Under the pieces are notes generated by a model. It was not told the DNA's origin. It saw only the letters and a program-made list of their open reading frames with translations, and ran no database searches. Shown one piece after another: positions 36,050 through 44,690 of a stretch of 64,000 nucleotides of DNA. The stretch is from CAZSNT01 sp964607765 (lineage in GTDB: Bacteria; Verrucomicrobiota; Lentisphaeria; Oligosphaerales; JABHEG01), in contig CAZSNT010000013.1 in NCBI GenBank assembly GCA_964607765.1, positions 31,963 through 95,962 on the forward strand. Reading direction: 5' to 3'. How positions within the stretch are numbered: position 1 is the stretch's first letter; every line of letters starts with the position of its first letter. The translations under genes and the position numbers were made by a program.

Positions 36050-36781
36050 ATGGCAAGCCCGGCCTCAAGATCGATGTCCGCCCGGAAACTCCGAGACGTA
36101 GTCCTGGAGGAAGCCGACAGCTTCGGCATCGCAACTGCCGATTCGTTTGATGACGCCCCCGAAGGCACAAAGCCCACTGATCTCATGCCGTCCTGCAAGT
36201 CTGTGATCGCTTTCGCCATGAAACACCTCGATGTCTTCACGACGACGGTGGATCTGGAGTGCCAAGCCTATTCGCAGGATATCCTGAACCGTGAGGTCCT
36301 TCACCAGGCATATCGGATCTCACGTTTTGTGGAGAAACATGGATTCCTCGCATTCCCAATGGTGGCATCCGTGCGAATGTGGCCGTTCGCCGAAGACCGG
36401 GAGGCCGTTGCCGGACGCATCTCTCTCCGCCACGCCGCGCAGCTGGCCGGCATAGGACGAATCGGCTGGAACGCCATGCTTCTCACGCCCGATTTCGGTC
36501 CGCGAGTCCAACTGGGAGCGGTTCTCACAGATGCCCCCCTGCCCACCCATCGTGAGCTGGCCGAGAATCCCTGCAACCAATGCGGCATCTGCATCGCCCA
36601 GTGCCCCTCCGGCGCCCTCCGCAAGCCCACGCCCCCGGCAACGCACGAGTCTGTCGACCGCGGCAAGTGCCTTGCATTCCGCAGACAGCACGGCGGCAGG
36701 TCCCCTCTCGGCTACCCATGCTCCTGCGGCATCTGCCGCGCCGTTTGTCCCATCGGCAAGATGGACGCAAGTACGCTGTAG
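36050..36781 (+). CDS. Double [4Fe-4S] cluster protein, QueG-like
   Basis: A 243-residue probable electron-transfer protein. The C-terminal third has one full cluster motif CNQCGICIAQCP and a second CSCGICRAVCP, arranged as in the double-cluster domain of epoxyqueuosine reductase and reductive-dehalogenase-like proteins. The N-terminal 160 residues lack the complete cobalamin-binding QueG domain, and the protein is about 100 residues shorter than QueG, so tRNA modification is not claimed. AGGAAA precedes the ATG by about 7 bases. The last 44 bases of the gene are copied in a 113-bp tandem repeat that runs into the first assembly gap. Confidence 0.75.
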   Translation: MASPASRSMSARKLRDVVLEEADSFGIATADSFDDAPEGTKPTDLMPSCKSVIAFAMKHLDVFTTTVDLECQAYSQDILNREVLHQAYRISRFVEKHGFLAFPMVASVRMWPFAEDREAVAGRISLRHAAQLAGIGRIGWNAMLLTPDFGPRVQLGAVLTDAPLPTHRELAENPCNQCGICIAQCPSGALRKPTPPATHESVDRGKCLAFRRQHGGRSPLGYPCSCGICRAVCPIGKMDASTL

Positions 36782-37071
36782 CGGACCCCGCCTCGACATG
36801 TTCGAATGAGCCTGGTAGGTGGCATGCGGGGGTTGGCCCCCAACGGCCTCGCGCCGTTTATCCCATCGGCAAGATGGACGCAAGTACGCTGTAACGGACC
36901 CCGCCTCGACATGTTCGAATGAGCCTGGTAGGTGGCATGCGGGGGTTGGNNNNNNNNNNNNNNNNNNNNNNNNNNNNNNNNNNNNNNNNNNNNNNNNNNN
37001 NNNNNNNNNNNNNNNNNNNNNNNNNNNNNNNNNNNNNNNNNNNNNNNNNCCCCCAACGGCCTCGCGCCGTT
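36738..37071. repeat. 113-bp tandem repeat interrupted by an assembly gap
   Basis: The unit 36738-36850 recurs from 36851 with only a few base changes and continues into the gap at 36950. The sequence after the gap resumes with the end of the same unit (CAACGGCCTCGCGCCGTT) before diverging. The first unit includes the 3' end of the Fe-S gene. CAACGGC and GCCGTTG in each unit form a short hairpin. Confidence 0.75.
36950..37049. other. Assembly gap, 100 N
   Basis: Exactly 100 N, a conventional scaffold gap of unknown true length. It lies within the 113-bp tandem repeat, which probably caused the assembly break. Confidence 0.99.
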
Positions 37072-37109
37072 GGAGCCAGAGATCAGGTGCTTCTGGGCCT
37101 GCGTTGCGC

Positions 37110-37180
37110 CCCGTTCCCCACGCCATCCCCCCCCCTCGCCGCGCGGCGCGGCGAGGGGGGGGGATGGCGTGGGGAACGGG
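37110..37180. repeat. 71-bp perfect palindrome
   Basis: Two 35-base arms (37110-37144 and 37146-37180) are exact reverse complements around a single central base. The arms contain runs of nine C and nine G. It lies in the convergent spacer between the Fe-S and GH43 genes. It could be a transposon-like hairpin, a strong bidirectional terminator-like structure, or an assembly fold-back next to a gap. Confidence 0.8.
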
Positions 37181-37181
37181 A

Positions 37182-37328
37182 TTGGGCACAGGCAGCAGCA
37201 GTCTCGGAGCGATCTGATTCACCAACGACGCAAGGTCGTTGGGGTCTGTCAGTCGCAGCAAATCGTGAGGGGGTTGGGCACAGGCAGCAGCAGTCTCGGA
37301 GCGATCTGATTCACCAACGACGCAAGGT
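37182..37328. repeat. 92-bp tandem repeat running into the second gap
   Basis: The unit beginning TTGGGCACAGGCAGCAGCAG at 37182 recurs at 37274 and is cut by the gap at 37329. After the gap the sequence resumes with CGTTGGGGGCTGCCAGCCGC, a variant of the same unit. CAACGAC-GCAAG-GTCGTTG in each unit forms a 7-bp stem hairpin like that of the 113-bp repeat. Confidence 0.75.
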
Positions 37329-37428
37329 NNNNNNNNNNNNNNNNNNNNNNNNNNNNNNNNNNNNNNNNNNNNNNNNNNNNNNNNNNNNNNNNNNNNNNNN
37401 NNNNNNNNNNNNNNNNNNNNNNNNNNNN
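37329..37428. other. Assembly gap, 100 N
   Basis: Exactly 100 N, a scaffold gap of unknown length inside the 92-bp tandem repeat and only about 30 bases from the end of the GH43 gene. Confidence 0.99.
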
Positions 37429-37456
37429 CGTTGGGGGCTGCCAGCCGCAGCGCCAA

Positions 37457-39040
37457 TCACGGGAGCGGCTCGAACCCGAACAGCTCGAAGGCGGCATCAA
37501 GGGCTCGGCCGCTGCCCGGCGCGATCGCACCCAGTCCAACCTTGGGCGCGGCGAATGTCGCCTCCCAAGCCCGGCCAGCCAGCGTCCACTGCCGCCCATC
37601 GGCGCTCACTGCGCTCGTGTAGCGGGGACCGCGCTTCACGACGCGTAGCCACAGCGTCTCGCCCTCCGCCGGGACGGGGTTCCCCGAGTTCATGTATTCG
37701 CCGTCGACCTCGCACGCCGCTTCGACCACGCGTTCGCCGGCATGAACATGTGACAGTCGCAGGTAGTTGTTGTGGTCCTGGTAGACACAGAGGAACGCCT
37801 GCTCGTAGTTCTGGCCGGGCGCGAACCGGACGCGTGTGGTGACCTGAAAATCGCCGGGCGGCGCGTGCTGCAGGAAGATGTTCCGCGCGTCGCTGCGTGT
37901 TCGGTGCAGATCCCCGTTCTGTGTCCGAATCACGAGTGCGCCGCCTTCCAGACGCCAGTTCTCCGGATCCTCATTGAGGACAAACCACCGGTCGCGTTGC
38001 AGTTGCGCGGCGCCGAACATGTCGGACTGCGCGGTGTGGAACGCGCGGGCGCCCGAGGGCATCGGTTGCGGTGTGGCAGTTGGTCCGGCGACGCGCAGGT
38101 CCAGGTCAGGCCCGCGCCTTGAGAGGACCAATCGGTCGATGGCCAACTGCCGCGGGCCGCCGCCGGACTTGTGCTGATGCGTGTGATACACCACGAACAG
38201 CTCTCGGCCGTCGGGTGACGCCACGATCCCGTTGTGTCCGGGCCCGGACACGGCGTGCGTGCGGTGCAGGATCGGACGCATCAGCGGCTTGGTCCACGGC
38301 CCGAGTGGCGAGGGTGCCACCGCGTACCCGACCGAATAGCCCGGGTTAGCGTAGCCGCTTCCGGAATACAGCATGACGTAGCTCCGCCCATGCTTGAGCA
38401 CGACCGGGCCTTCGTTGATCCGGCCTTCCCAGGGCTGGTCCGGCCGCAGGCAGAGCACGCGTTTACCGGTCAACTCCGTCAAATCCGGCGAGAGCGGCGC
38501 GACGAAGATGCGGTTCGGAAATTCCTCAACAAAGTACAGGTAAGCCGCGCCGTCCGTGTCTCGGAACACGTGCGCATCGATGCAGGACTTGCCGTAGTCG
38601 AACATGGGCGCTCTGACATCGACGAACGGGCCGGTCGGGGAGTCGCTGCGCGCCACGCAGACGCGCCGGTTCCGCTTGTCCGCAGTCGCGGAGCGCGCGC
38701 TGTAGTGCATCACAAAGCCACCGTCGTGCGCGACCACCTCGGGGGCCCAGAAGTCGTGCTGCCCCCAACCGTCCGGAGTCTTGTCGAACGCCACGCCGCG
38801 ACTGCGCCAGTTCACCAGATCCGGACTGCTCCAGGCCCGGAAGCCGCGCCCGGGCCTCGATGTACCGTAGACGTAGTAGACGCCGTCGTGCAGCAGCGGG
38901 TGTGGATCGGCCAGCAGGACCGGGAGTGGGTTGCAGTAGGTTGTCTGCACGCCCTCACCCGCCCCGAACGTGAAGCCGGACAACATCAGCAACACTCCCG
39001 CGAGGACCTGTTTCACCGTGCGTCTCCGACTGGTTGTCAC
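37457..39040 (-). CDS. Secreted GH43-family glycosidase
   Basis: A 527-residue five-bladed propeller glycosidase with a C-terminal beta-sandwich. A signal peptide covers residues about 8-27. The expected catalytic triad is visible: Asp45 (ADPHPL, base), Asp155 (SCIDAHVF, pKa modulator) and Glu210 (NEGPVV, acid). The C-terminal 180 residues resemble the GH43 accessory jelly-roll (NYLRLSH, SADGRQWTL). Family members act on arabinosides, xylosides or galactosides; the substrate here is not predictable. The GTG start at 39040 overlaps the upstream sulfatase stop as GTGA, so the two are co-translated. The 3' end sits about 28 bases from an assembly gap. Confidence 0.87.
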   Translation of the reverse strand: MTTSRRRTVKQVLAGVLLMLSGFTFGAGEGVQTTYCNPLPVLLADPHPLLHDGVYYVYGTSRPGRGFRAWSSPDLVNWRSRGVAFDKTPDGWGQHDFWAPEVVAHDGGFVMHYSARSATADKRNRRVCVARSDSPTGPFVDVRAPMFDYGKSCIDAHVFRDTDGAAYLYFVEEFPNRIFVAPLSPDLTELTGKRVLCLRPDQPWEGRINEGPVVLKHGRSYVMLYSGSGYANPGYSVGYAVAPSPLGPWTKPLMRPILHRTHAVSGPGHNGIVASPDGRELFVVYHTHQHKSGGGPRQLAIDRLVLSRRGPDLDLRVAGPTATPQPMPSGARAFHTAQSDMFGAAQLQRDRWFVLNEDPENWRLEGGALVIRTQNGDLHRTRSDARNIFLQHAPPGDFQVTTRVRFAPGQNYEQAFLCVYQDHNNYLRLSHVHAGERVVEAACEVDGEYMNSGNPVPAEGETLWLRVVKRGPRYTSAVSADGRQWTLAGRAWEATFAAPKVGLGAIAPGSGRALDAAFELFGFEPLP

Positions 39041-40410
39041 CCGATCTGCGCCAGGTCGTACATAGCGATGATGTAGGGGTGGTCGGGGTCGTATTCGGTC
39101 AGCGGCTTGGGGTTGTCAACCTGACCAATCGGACGGCAGTTCGCGCCTTCCGCACCGGTTGCCGAATCGCCGAGATCCTCGCGGCACGCCTCGATCAAAG
39201 CGGTCAACTCGGCCACCACCTGCGGGTGCTGGTCGTAGACGTTGACAGTTTCGCCGATATCCGCCTCCAAGTCGTAGAGCTCCTGCACATCCTCGTCACG
39301 GCGCCGCACGAACAGCTTCCACTTGCCGGAGCGCACGGCATCGATCTGGTCTTTGAAGTAGTAGAAGAACGACTCGCGCGGTGGGGGGGCATCGGGATCG
39401 CCCTTGATCAGCGCGGAGATATCATTGCCGTCGATGACACGGTCCTGCGGCGCTTCAGTCCCGGCCAACGCCGCGAATGTAGGCATGAACTCCAGCGAAC
39501 TCACTGCCTGGCTGCACTCTGTACCGGCCGGAACGACACCGGGCCAGCGCATAATGCAGGCGACACGCTGCCCGCCTTCCCACGTTGTGCCTTTCCTGCC
39601 GTTCAAAGGCGCGTTCGAGCCGCCTTCTCGCGCGCGACCACCGTTGTCCGAGGTGAACACGACCAGCGTCTTCTCGTCCAGGCCCTGGCGCTTGAGCTCA
39701 TCGAACAGCACGCCGGCCACCCAGTCGATGGCTTCCACACAGGCGCCGTACCGGCCGTTGTCCGACTGCGCCATGAACCGGTCCGCGGCATACAGCGGCA
39801 GATGCACGTGCATGTGCGCCAGATACAGGAAAAAGGGCTCGTTCCTGTGTGCGCGAATGAAACGGACGGCTTCCTCGGCGTAGCGCTCCGTGACAGCGGT
39901 CTGGTCCGGCTGTTCCTGGATGACCTCTTCGTCCCGCAGCAAGGGCAGTGGCGGCGAGTTTTCGCGTCCCACCTGCCGGCCCATGTCGTTACTGAACGGG
40001 ATGCCGTAGTAGTGATCGAAGCCGTGGCGCGTGGGCAGGAACTCCGGCTGATCGCCGCAATGCCACTTGCCGATGTGGATGGTGGCGTAGCCTGCGTCTT
40101 TGAGAACGCGCGCCATGGTCCGTTCCTGCGGATGCAGGCCCACGCCCTGGCCCGGGAACAGAACCCAGCGCCCCTCGAACGTGCCGAACCCGATACGCCG
40201 GGGGTAGCAGCCTGTCATCATGGCACCGCGCGACGGCGAACACACAGGAGAGGCCATGTAGAAATCGGTGAACCGCATTCCCTCCGCTGCCATGCGGTCC
40301 AAGTACGGTGTTTTGTGCGTGGTCGAGCCGTAGCAACCCAAGTCACCGTAGCCGAGGTCATCGCAGTTGATCAGGACAATGTTCGGGCGCACCGAGGGGG
40401 ACGAAGCCAT
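39037..40410 (-). CDS. Type I sulfatase without signal peptide
   Basis: A 457-residue arylsulfatase A-like enzyme. It has RPNIVLINCDDLGYGDLGCYG, the Cys-type site CSPSRGAMMTG and IGKWHCGDQPEFLPTRHGFD; TSDNGG follows later. The ATG at 40410 has AAGGAG seven bases upstream and is preferred over an ATG at 40479. It is coupled to the GH43 gene by a GTGA overlap. The pair forms a small operon that probably handles a sulfated glycan fragment separate from the sialic acid operon. It diverges from the Thr-type sulfatase gene on the other strand. Confidence 0.88.
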   Translation of the reverse strand: MASSPSVRPNIVLINCDDLGYGDLGCYGSTTHKTPYLDRMAAEGMRFTDFYMASPVCSPSRGAMMTGCYPRRIGFGTFEGRWVLFPGQGVGLHPQERTMARVLKDAGYATIHIGKWHCGDQPEFLPTRHGFDHYYGIPFSNDMGRQVGRENSPPLPLLRDEEVIQEQPDQTAVTERYAEEAVRFIRAHRNEPFFLYLAHMHVHLPLYAADRFMAQSDNGRYGACVEAIDWVAGVLFDELKRQGLDEKTLVVFTSDNGGRAREGGSNAPLNGRKGTTWEGGQRVACIMRWPGVVPAGTECSQAVSSLEFMPTFAALAGTEAPQDRVIDGNDISALIKGDPDAPPPRESFFYYFKDQIDAVRSGKWKLFVRRRDEDVQELYDLEADIGETVNVYDQHPQVVAELTALIEACREDLGDSATGAEGANCRPIGQVDNPKPLTEYDPDHPYIIAMYDLAQIG

Positions 40411-40777
40411 GTCGCACTCCTTGTTCGTATCGAACGCTCTCTTGCCGAGTCTCGAACCGTAGTACTTGATTGTCGCCATTCAAGGCTCGCGCCCGGCCCG
40501 TAGTGCCTCAGAGTATCAGGACCATACAGGTCCGCCGGAGCGTGCCGTGCCTCCGGATAGAGCGGAGCGACAAAGACACCCGGCTCAGGAGAGCCGGGCT
40601 ACGGGAGCTGCCGCACGAGGCTGACCGGCTGCAGCGTGCCCACGCCGCCCTTGACACCACTGCACCACTGCGCCACCTTGGCAGTATGAGGCTTACAAAG
40701 TTGGCCACGTTTGACACCGTGCTGGCGGCTCTCCATGCCGATGTGGCCCTGCTCGTGCCGTGACGGAGTTCTCAGTC
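40411..40777. other. Divergent intergenic region
   Basis: This 367-base spacer separates two sulfatase genes read in opposite directions, so both promoters should lie here. Half of a REPIN-like dyad repeat is at 40545-40603. No promoter could be assigned with confidence. Confidence 0.5.
40545..40603. repeat. REPIN-like dyad repeat, half copy
   Basis: The spacer ATAGAGCGGAGCGACAAAG is followed by CCCGGCTC-AGGA-GAGCCGGG and CTACGG. This matches the right half of the full elements at 55333 and 63872. The left half is missing. Confidence 0.7.
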
Positions 40778-42172
40778 ATGCCCAGTAACATCGTCGTCGT
40801 CATTCTGGATACACTCCGTGCGTCGGACCTCGGCTGCTACGGTAGCACGGTCACGCGGACCCCGCACATGGACGCGTTTGCCGAGCGCGGCGTTCGGTTC
40901 ACGCGCGCCTACCCGGAGAGCCTGCCCACAATCCCTGTCCGGCGCGCGCTGGCAACCGGACGTCGCGCATATCCGTTCAGGAACTACCGACACATGAAGT
41001 GGGGCACGGTCCGGATTCCGGGCTGGCAACCGATCGACGAGCAGGAGGACACCGTTGCGGAGAACTTGGCGGAGGCCGGGTATCAGACCGGCTTCGTCTG
41101 CACCACGCAGCATGTGTGGAACCCGGGCTTCAATTTCCAGCGCGGCTTCTGGCAGTGGGAGTTTGTGCGCGGCTACTCCGGCGAGGATCGCTGGGGCTCG
41201 CCGTTTGGCGTGCCGCACGATGCGCTGGCGCGGTACGGCGACGCTGACTCGCAGCTTTCCCGACCACACAGCTCCATGGGCGCACCCATGGTGCTCGCCA
41301 ACCGCGGCCTGACCATGGTCGACGAACAGACCGCGACCGCAAAGGCCTTCCAGTGGGGTGCGCAGTTTCTCGAAGACAACCGAGAGGCCCCGTTTTACCT
41401 GGTGATCGATTCGTTCGCACCGCACGAGCCGTGGGAGGCGCCGGACGAGTACTACCGGATGTATGCCGCCGCGGGCTACACGGGCAGGACACGCTTTTCC
41501 GCTCGCTACGGCCCGGCCGACAACTACTCCGCTGCGGAGATCGCAGACATCCGCGCGCACTACCGCGGTTTGGTAAGCCATGTCGATCGCTGGTTCGGCC
41601 ATCTCATGGAGCGCCTGGGCGATCTCGGGCTCGCGGACACGACCGCCGTGCTGCTGGTCAGCGACCACGGAACGAACTTCTGCGAGAACCCCCGGAACGT
41701 GATCGGCAAGCCTTCCAACTCCATGTATCCCGGGGTTATGGACCTGCCTCTGCTTGCCCGGCTCCCCGGAGGGCCAGGCACGGGCACAGTCTGCGACGAG
41801 CTCGTGTACAACCTCGATCTGGCGGCCACCGTGTATGACGTTGCCGGGGTCGAGTCGGGCGACGGTGTTTCCGGGCAGAGCCTGTTGCCGCTCTGCAACG
41901 GCACGCACGGCTGGGAGCGCCGCGACTACGTCACGTGCCGCTACGCCAACTCGGTCTCCTACATTGACGACCAGATCTGGGCCTTGGGCGACATTGACGG
42001 CCGCTGCCAGGAAGTCTTCGATCTGCAGAGCGACCCCGGATGCCGCTCGCCTCTCGCCGAAGGGGATGCAGGGCCGCTTTGGGCGCACGCGTGGGAGCGG
42101 CTGCTTCATGATGCAGCCGGCCAGTTCCCGGACTACCGCGCGGCCCGGAGAACAGACGCCCTCGGGCGTTGA
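40778..42172 (+). CDS. Sulfatase-like hydrolase with Thr at the catalytic position
   Basis: A 464-residue alkaline phosphatase-superfamily protein with VVVILDTLRASDLGCYG and VSDHGTNF metal motifs. In the C/S-x-P-x-R-x4-TG signature it has TIPVRRALATG, so Thr replaces the Cys or Ser that becomes formylglycine. It therefore cannot be a standard formylglycine sulfatase. A Thr nucleophile is used in phosphodiesterases and nucleotide pyrophosphatases of the same superfamily, so a phosphatase, phosphodiesterase or non-canonical sulfatase role is possible. The ATG at 40778 (GGAG 11 bases upstream) is preferred over a GTG at 40760. No signal peptide is present. Confidence 0.82.
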   Translation: MPSNIVVVILDTLRASDLGCYGSTVTRTPHMDAFAERGVRFTRAYPESLPTIPVRRALATGRRAYPFRNYRHMKWGTVRIPGWQPIDEQEDTVAENLAEAGYQTGFVCTTQHVWNPGFNFQRGFWQWEFVRGYSGEDRWGSPFGVPHDALARYGDADSQLSRPHSSMGAPMVLANRGLTMVDEQTATAKAFQWGAQFLEDNREAPFYLVIDSFAPHEPWEAPDEYYRMYAAAGYTGRTRFSARYGPADNYSAAEIADIRAHYRGLVSHVDRWFGHLMERLGDLGLADTTAVLLVSDHGTNFCENPRNVIGKPSNSMYPGVMDLPLLARLPGGPGTGTVCDELVYNLDLAATVYDVAGVESGDGVSGQSLLPLCNGTHGWERRDYVTCRYANSVSYIDDQIWALGDIDGRCQEVFDLQSDPGCRSPLAEGDAGPLWAHAWERLLHDAAGQFPDYRAARRTDALGR

Positions 42173-42223
42173 GGGACGCACCCGAGCGGCAGCACACCGG
42201 GACGAGAGCTCTCTGTCAGGCTC

Positions 42224-42526
42224 TCAGTCTCCGGGCTCCGACGCTTCCGCGCCATCCGTGTCCGTGTCGCCGTCAAGCCGCCATCCATTGTCCACGGGCA
42301 GGTCCACGCAGAACCGCGTCCACTCACCGGGCTCGCTCTCCACGCTCAGCGCGCCGCGGTGGTCTCTGACGATGCCGTAGCTGATGGACAGCCCGAGCCC
42401 CGTGCCTTTGCCCGGCCTCTTCGTGGTGTAAAATGGCTCGAACATGCGCTCACGGACACTCTGGGCGATTCCCGGTCCGTGATCCTCGATCGTCAGGGGC
42501 GGATCCAGCCCGCATCGCCCACGCCG
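42224..42526 (-). pseudogene. C-terminal half of the frameshifted kinase ATPase domain
   Basis: This frame is open from 42526 to 42224 and encodes LDPPLTIEDHGPGI, FEPFYTTK and GTGLGLSISYG, the G1, F and G2 boxes missing from the kinase reading at 42493-44622. The two frames overlap at 42493-42526, so one single-base indel in that interval would restore a complete histidine kinase. Either a real mutation or an assembly error could explain it. Confidence 0.75.
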
Positions 42527-44622
42527 TCAGGCACAGGTTCCGCCGCCGACAGGCCGGCTGCTGCCGATTCCGCCTCGACGGCCGGCGAGCTGCCAGTCAG
42601 GGCCGCCGTGAGACGAATGATCTTGTTCTCGTCGTAGCCTTGGTACTTGTCGTTGAGAGCATCACGCGCGTTGGTCAGCAGGTTCATGAGCACCTGCTGG
42701 ATCTGCTGGCTGCGACACCTGATTGTGGGAAGCCCTTCCGGTATGTCCACATCCAGACTGATCTGGTCATGCCGCATGACTGTTCGGACAAGCGACGACG
42801 TCTCCTCAACGATGTCCCGCACGCGAGCCGGGCTGTGCCCTTCCTTGTCGTGCCGGGCAAACCGCAGCAGGTTCGAGACGAGTGTGGCAATGCGCTTGGT
42901 TTCGTGGATGATCTCGCCGGCAAACTCGGTGACCGCCTCCCGATCCTCCGCCATGTCGTCTTTGATCAGTTGCGCGTAGTTCATGATCCCGTTGATGGGG
43001 TTGTTGATCTCGTGCGCCACGCCGCTGGCCAGCGTGCCGATGGACTCGAGCTTCTGCGATTGGCGGAGCTGGGCTTCCAGGTTGCGTTTGGCCGTGACGT
43101 CCTCGCCGGAGCTGAGATACCCGGTCACGTGACCATGTTCGTCCTGCAGCCGCACCTGGTGCCAGGCGATCAGGCGCTCCTCGCCGGACCGTGTCAGCAC
43201 AGTACTCTCGTGATAGCCGTCGTCCGCCAGGTCGCCTCTCAACAAGGCCTCGGTGATGGGCAGAACGGCCTCCCGGGTTGCCGGCGTGACGAAGTCAACC
43301 AGCCAGCTTTTTCCCACGACGTCTTCCGCGGGGAAGCCCAGGATCTCGCAGCCTTTGCGGTTCACCATAGTCACGATGCCCTCGCAGTCGACCGCCAGCA
43401 TCATGACACCGGCAACGTCCAGATACTTCTCGGCGCGGTCACGTTCCCGGAGAGCGGCACCCTGTGCCTGTTTGAGCCTGCTGACGTCCACGAAGCTCTC
43501 AAGCAGCACGTCCCGGCCACGCAGTTGCAGGCGCGTGACCGACTTGATGATCGGCACACTGGAGCCGTCGACTCGAAGAAGCTGGCGTTCGGCCCGGTCC
43601 ACGGTCTGCCCTCTGTCAAGAATGGGACAGCTGTCTTTCTGCGCGGGGCAGACATGCGCGTGGCACGGCTTGCCGACAATCTCCGCTGGGGGCGCGCCCA
43701 CCAGCGCAGCGGCCACCGGATTGACGTCGAGCACCTCACGCGTGTCGGCGGCCACCAGCATGATGCCGGCTTCCACGTTCTCCCAGATCTGGCGGAAGCA
43801 CTGTTCACTGCGCCTCAGGGCCTGCTCCGCATGGGTACGACGAAGCAAGACGCCGAGCTGTCTGGCGATCTCGCTGAGCAGGGCTTGTTCCTCGTCCACG
43901 AACACGGCCGCGTGCGCCCCATCGCCACCCTCTTCCAGGTAGCATGCCTCCACGGCGCCGGCGTCGCCCTCAGCAACGAATTCTGCACAAATCCGACGAT
44001 CGGTGTCCCGGAAGTCGGGCGTGGCAAATTCCTGGTCTCCGAGTATGATTCTGGCGCAGGCAGTCCGCGGATACCGGAAGCCACGCGGGATCTGCTGTAC
44101 GACCGCCGTCAGTGTCTCTGCCATCGACACCCGCGGCTCGGCCACCAGGCTCGAGACTGTGTAGAGGCACTGCGTCGCCCGCGTCCGCTCCTCGACCAGG
44201 GTCTCCAAGTGGTCGCGGTGTCGCCGCAGTTCCTCGCGGTACCGGGCCAGTTCGAGGAACACGCGCGCTTTGCCAAGCAGCACTCGCGGCTCATAGGGTT
44301 TGACGATGTAGTCGATGCCGCCGGCCTCGTAGCCCTGAAACACGTCCCGTTCGTCGGCGTGCGACGCCGTCACGAAGATGATCGGGACAATCTTGGTCCT
44401 GTCGTCCCCGCGCAGGAACTCCGCCAGTTCATACCCGTCCATGCCCGGCATCCTGACGTCCAGAATGGCCAGGGCAAAGCTGTGGTCAATAGTCGCGGCA
44501 AGGGCGTCATTGCCGTTGTCCGCCTCGATCACGTCCACGTCGAGGCTGCTGAGAACCTGGCGCAATGCGACAACGTTCTCTCTGCGGTCGTCAACAATCA
44601 GGATTTTCTGCTTCTCTGTCAT
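42493..44622 (-). CDS. Receiver-PAS-PAS histidine kinase, frameshifted
   Basis: The intact reading covers 709 residues. A receiver domain (1-125, phospho-acceptor Asp55, Lys108) is followed by a GAF-like segment (about 150-265) and two PAS domains (about 270-385 and 395-515). The first PAS has a Cys cluster, CHAHVCPAQKDSCP. The kinase dimerisation motif is SGVAHEINNPING with His537, and the ATPase N-box is near Asn651. The frame then ends early; the G1-F-G2 part is in another frame at 42224-42526. The ATG at 44622 with GAGGAC upstream is preferred over longer starts. It lies 68 bases after CheR in a minus-strand signalling cluster. The N-terminal receiver suggests it takes phosphate from the upstream hybrid kinase (inference). 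Confidence 0.82.
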   Translation of the reverse strand: MTEKQKILIVDDRRENVVALRQVLSSLDVDVIEADNGNDALAATIDHSFALAILDVRMPGMDGYELAEFLRGDDRTKIVPIIFVTASHADERDVFQGYEAGGIDYIVKPYEPRVLLGKARVFLELARYREELRRHRDHLETLVEERTRATQCLYTVSSLVAEPRVSMAETLTAVVQQIPRGFRYPRTACARIILGDQEFATPDFRDTDRRICAEFVAEGDAGAVEACYLEEGGDGAHAAVFVDEEQALLSEIARQLGVLLRRTHAEQALRRSEQCFRQIWENVEAGIMLVAADTREVLDVNPVAAALVGAPPAEIVGKPCHAHVCPAQKDSCPILDRGQTVDRAERQLLRVDGSSVPIIKSVTRLQLRGRDVLLESFVDVSRLKQAQGAALRERDRAEKYLDVAGVMMLAVDCEGIVTMVNRKGCEILGFPAEDVVGKSWLVDFVTPATREAVLPITEALLRGDLADDGYHESTVLTRSGEERLIAWHQVRLQDEHGHVTGYLSSGEDVTAKRNLEAQLRQSQKLESIGTLASGVAHEINNPINGIMNYAQLIKDDMAEDREAVTEFAGEIIHETKRIATLVSNLLRFARHDKEGHSPARVRDIVEETSSLVRTVMRHDQISLDVDIPEGLPTIRCRSQQIQQVLMNLLTNARDALNDKYQGYDENKIIRLTAALTGSSPAVEAESAAAGLSAAEPVPDGVGDAGWIRP

Positions 44623-44690
44623 GCGTTGTCCTCGGGGCATGTCGCCGTCGGGGCGGATGCGCGGCCGGTTCGGCCCGGCGCCTCCGCACG

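Noticed and set aside
37050..37328. Integron attC sites suggested by CAACG...CGTTG hairpins
   Set aside because: The flanking bases do not fit the GTTRRRY and RYYYAAC core sites, and no integrase or cassette pattern is present.
36819..37842. Open frames spanning the N gaps
   Set aside because: They depend on translating N as open sequence and on repeat DNA, so they have no coding support.
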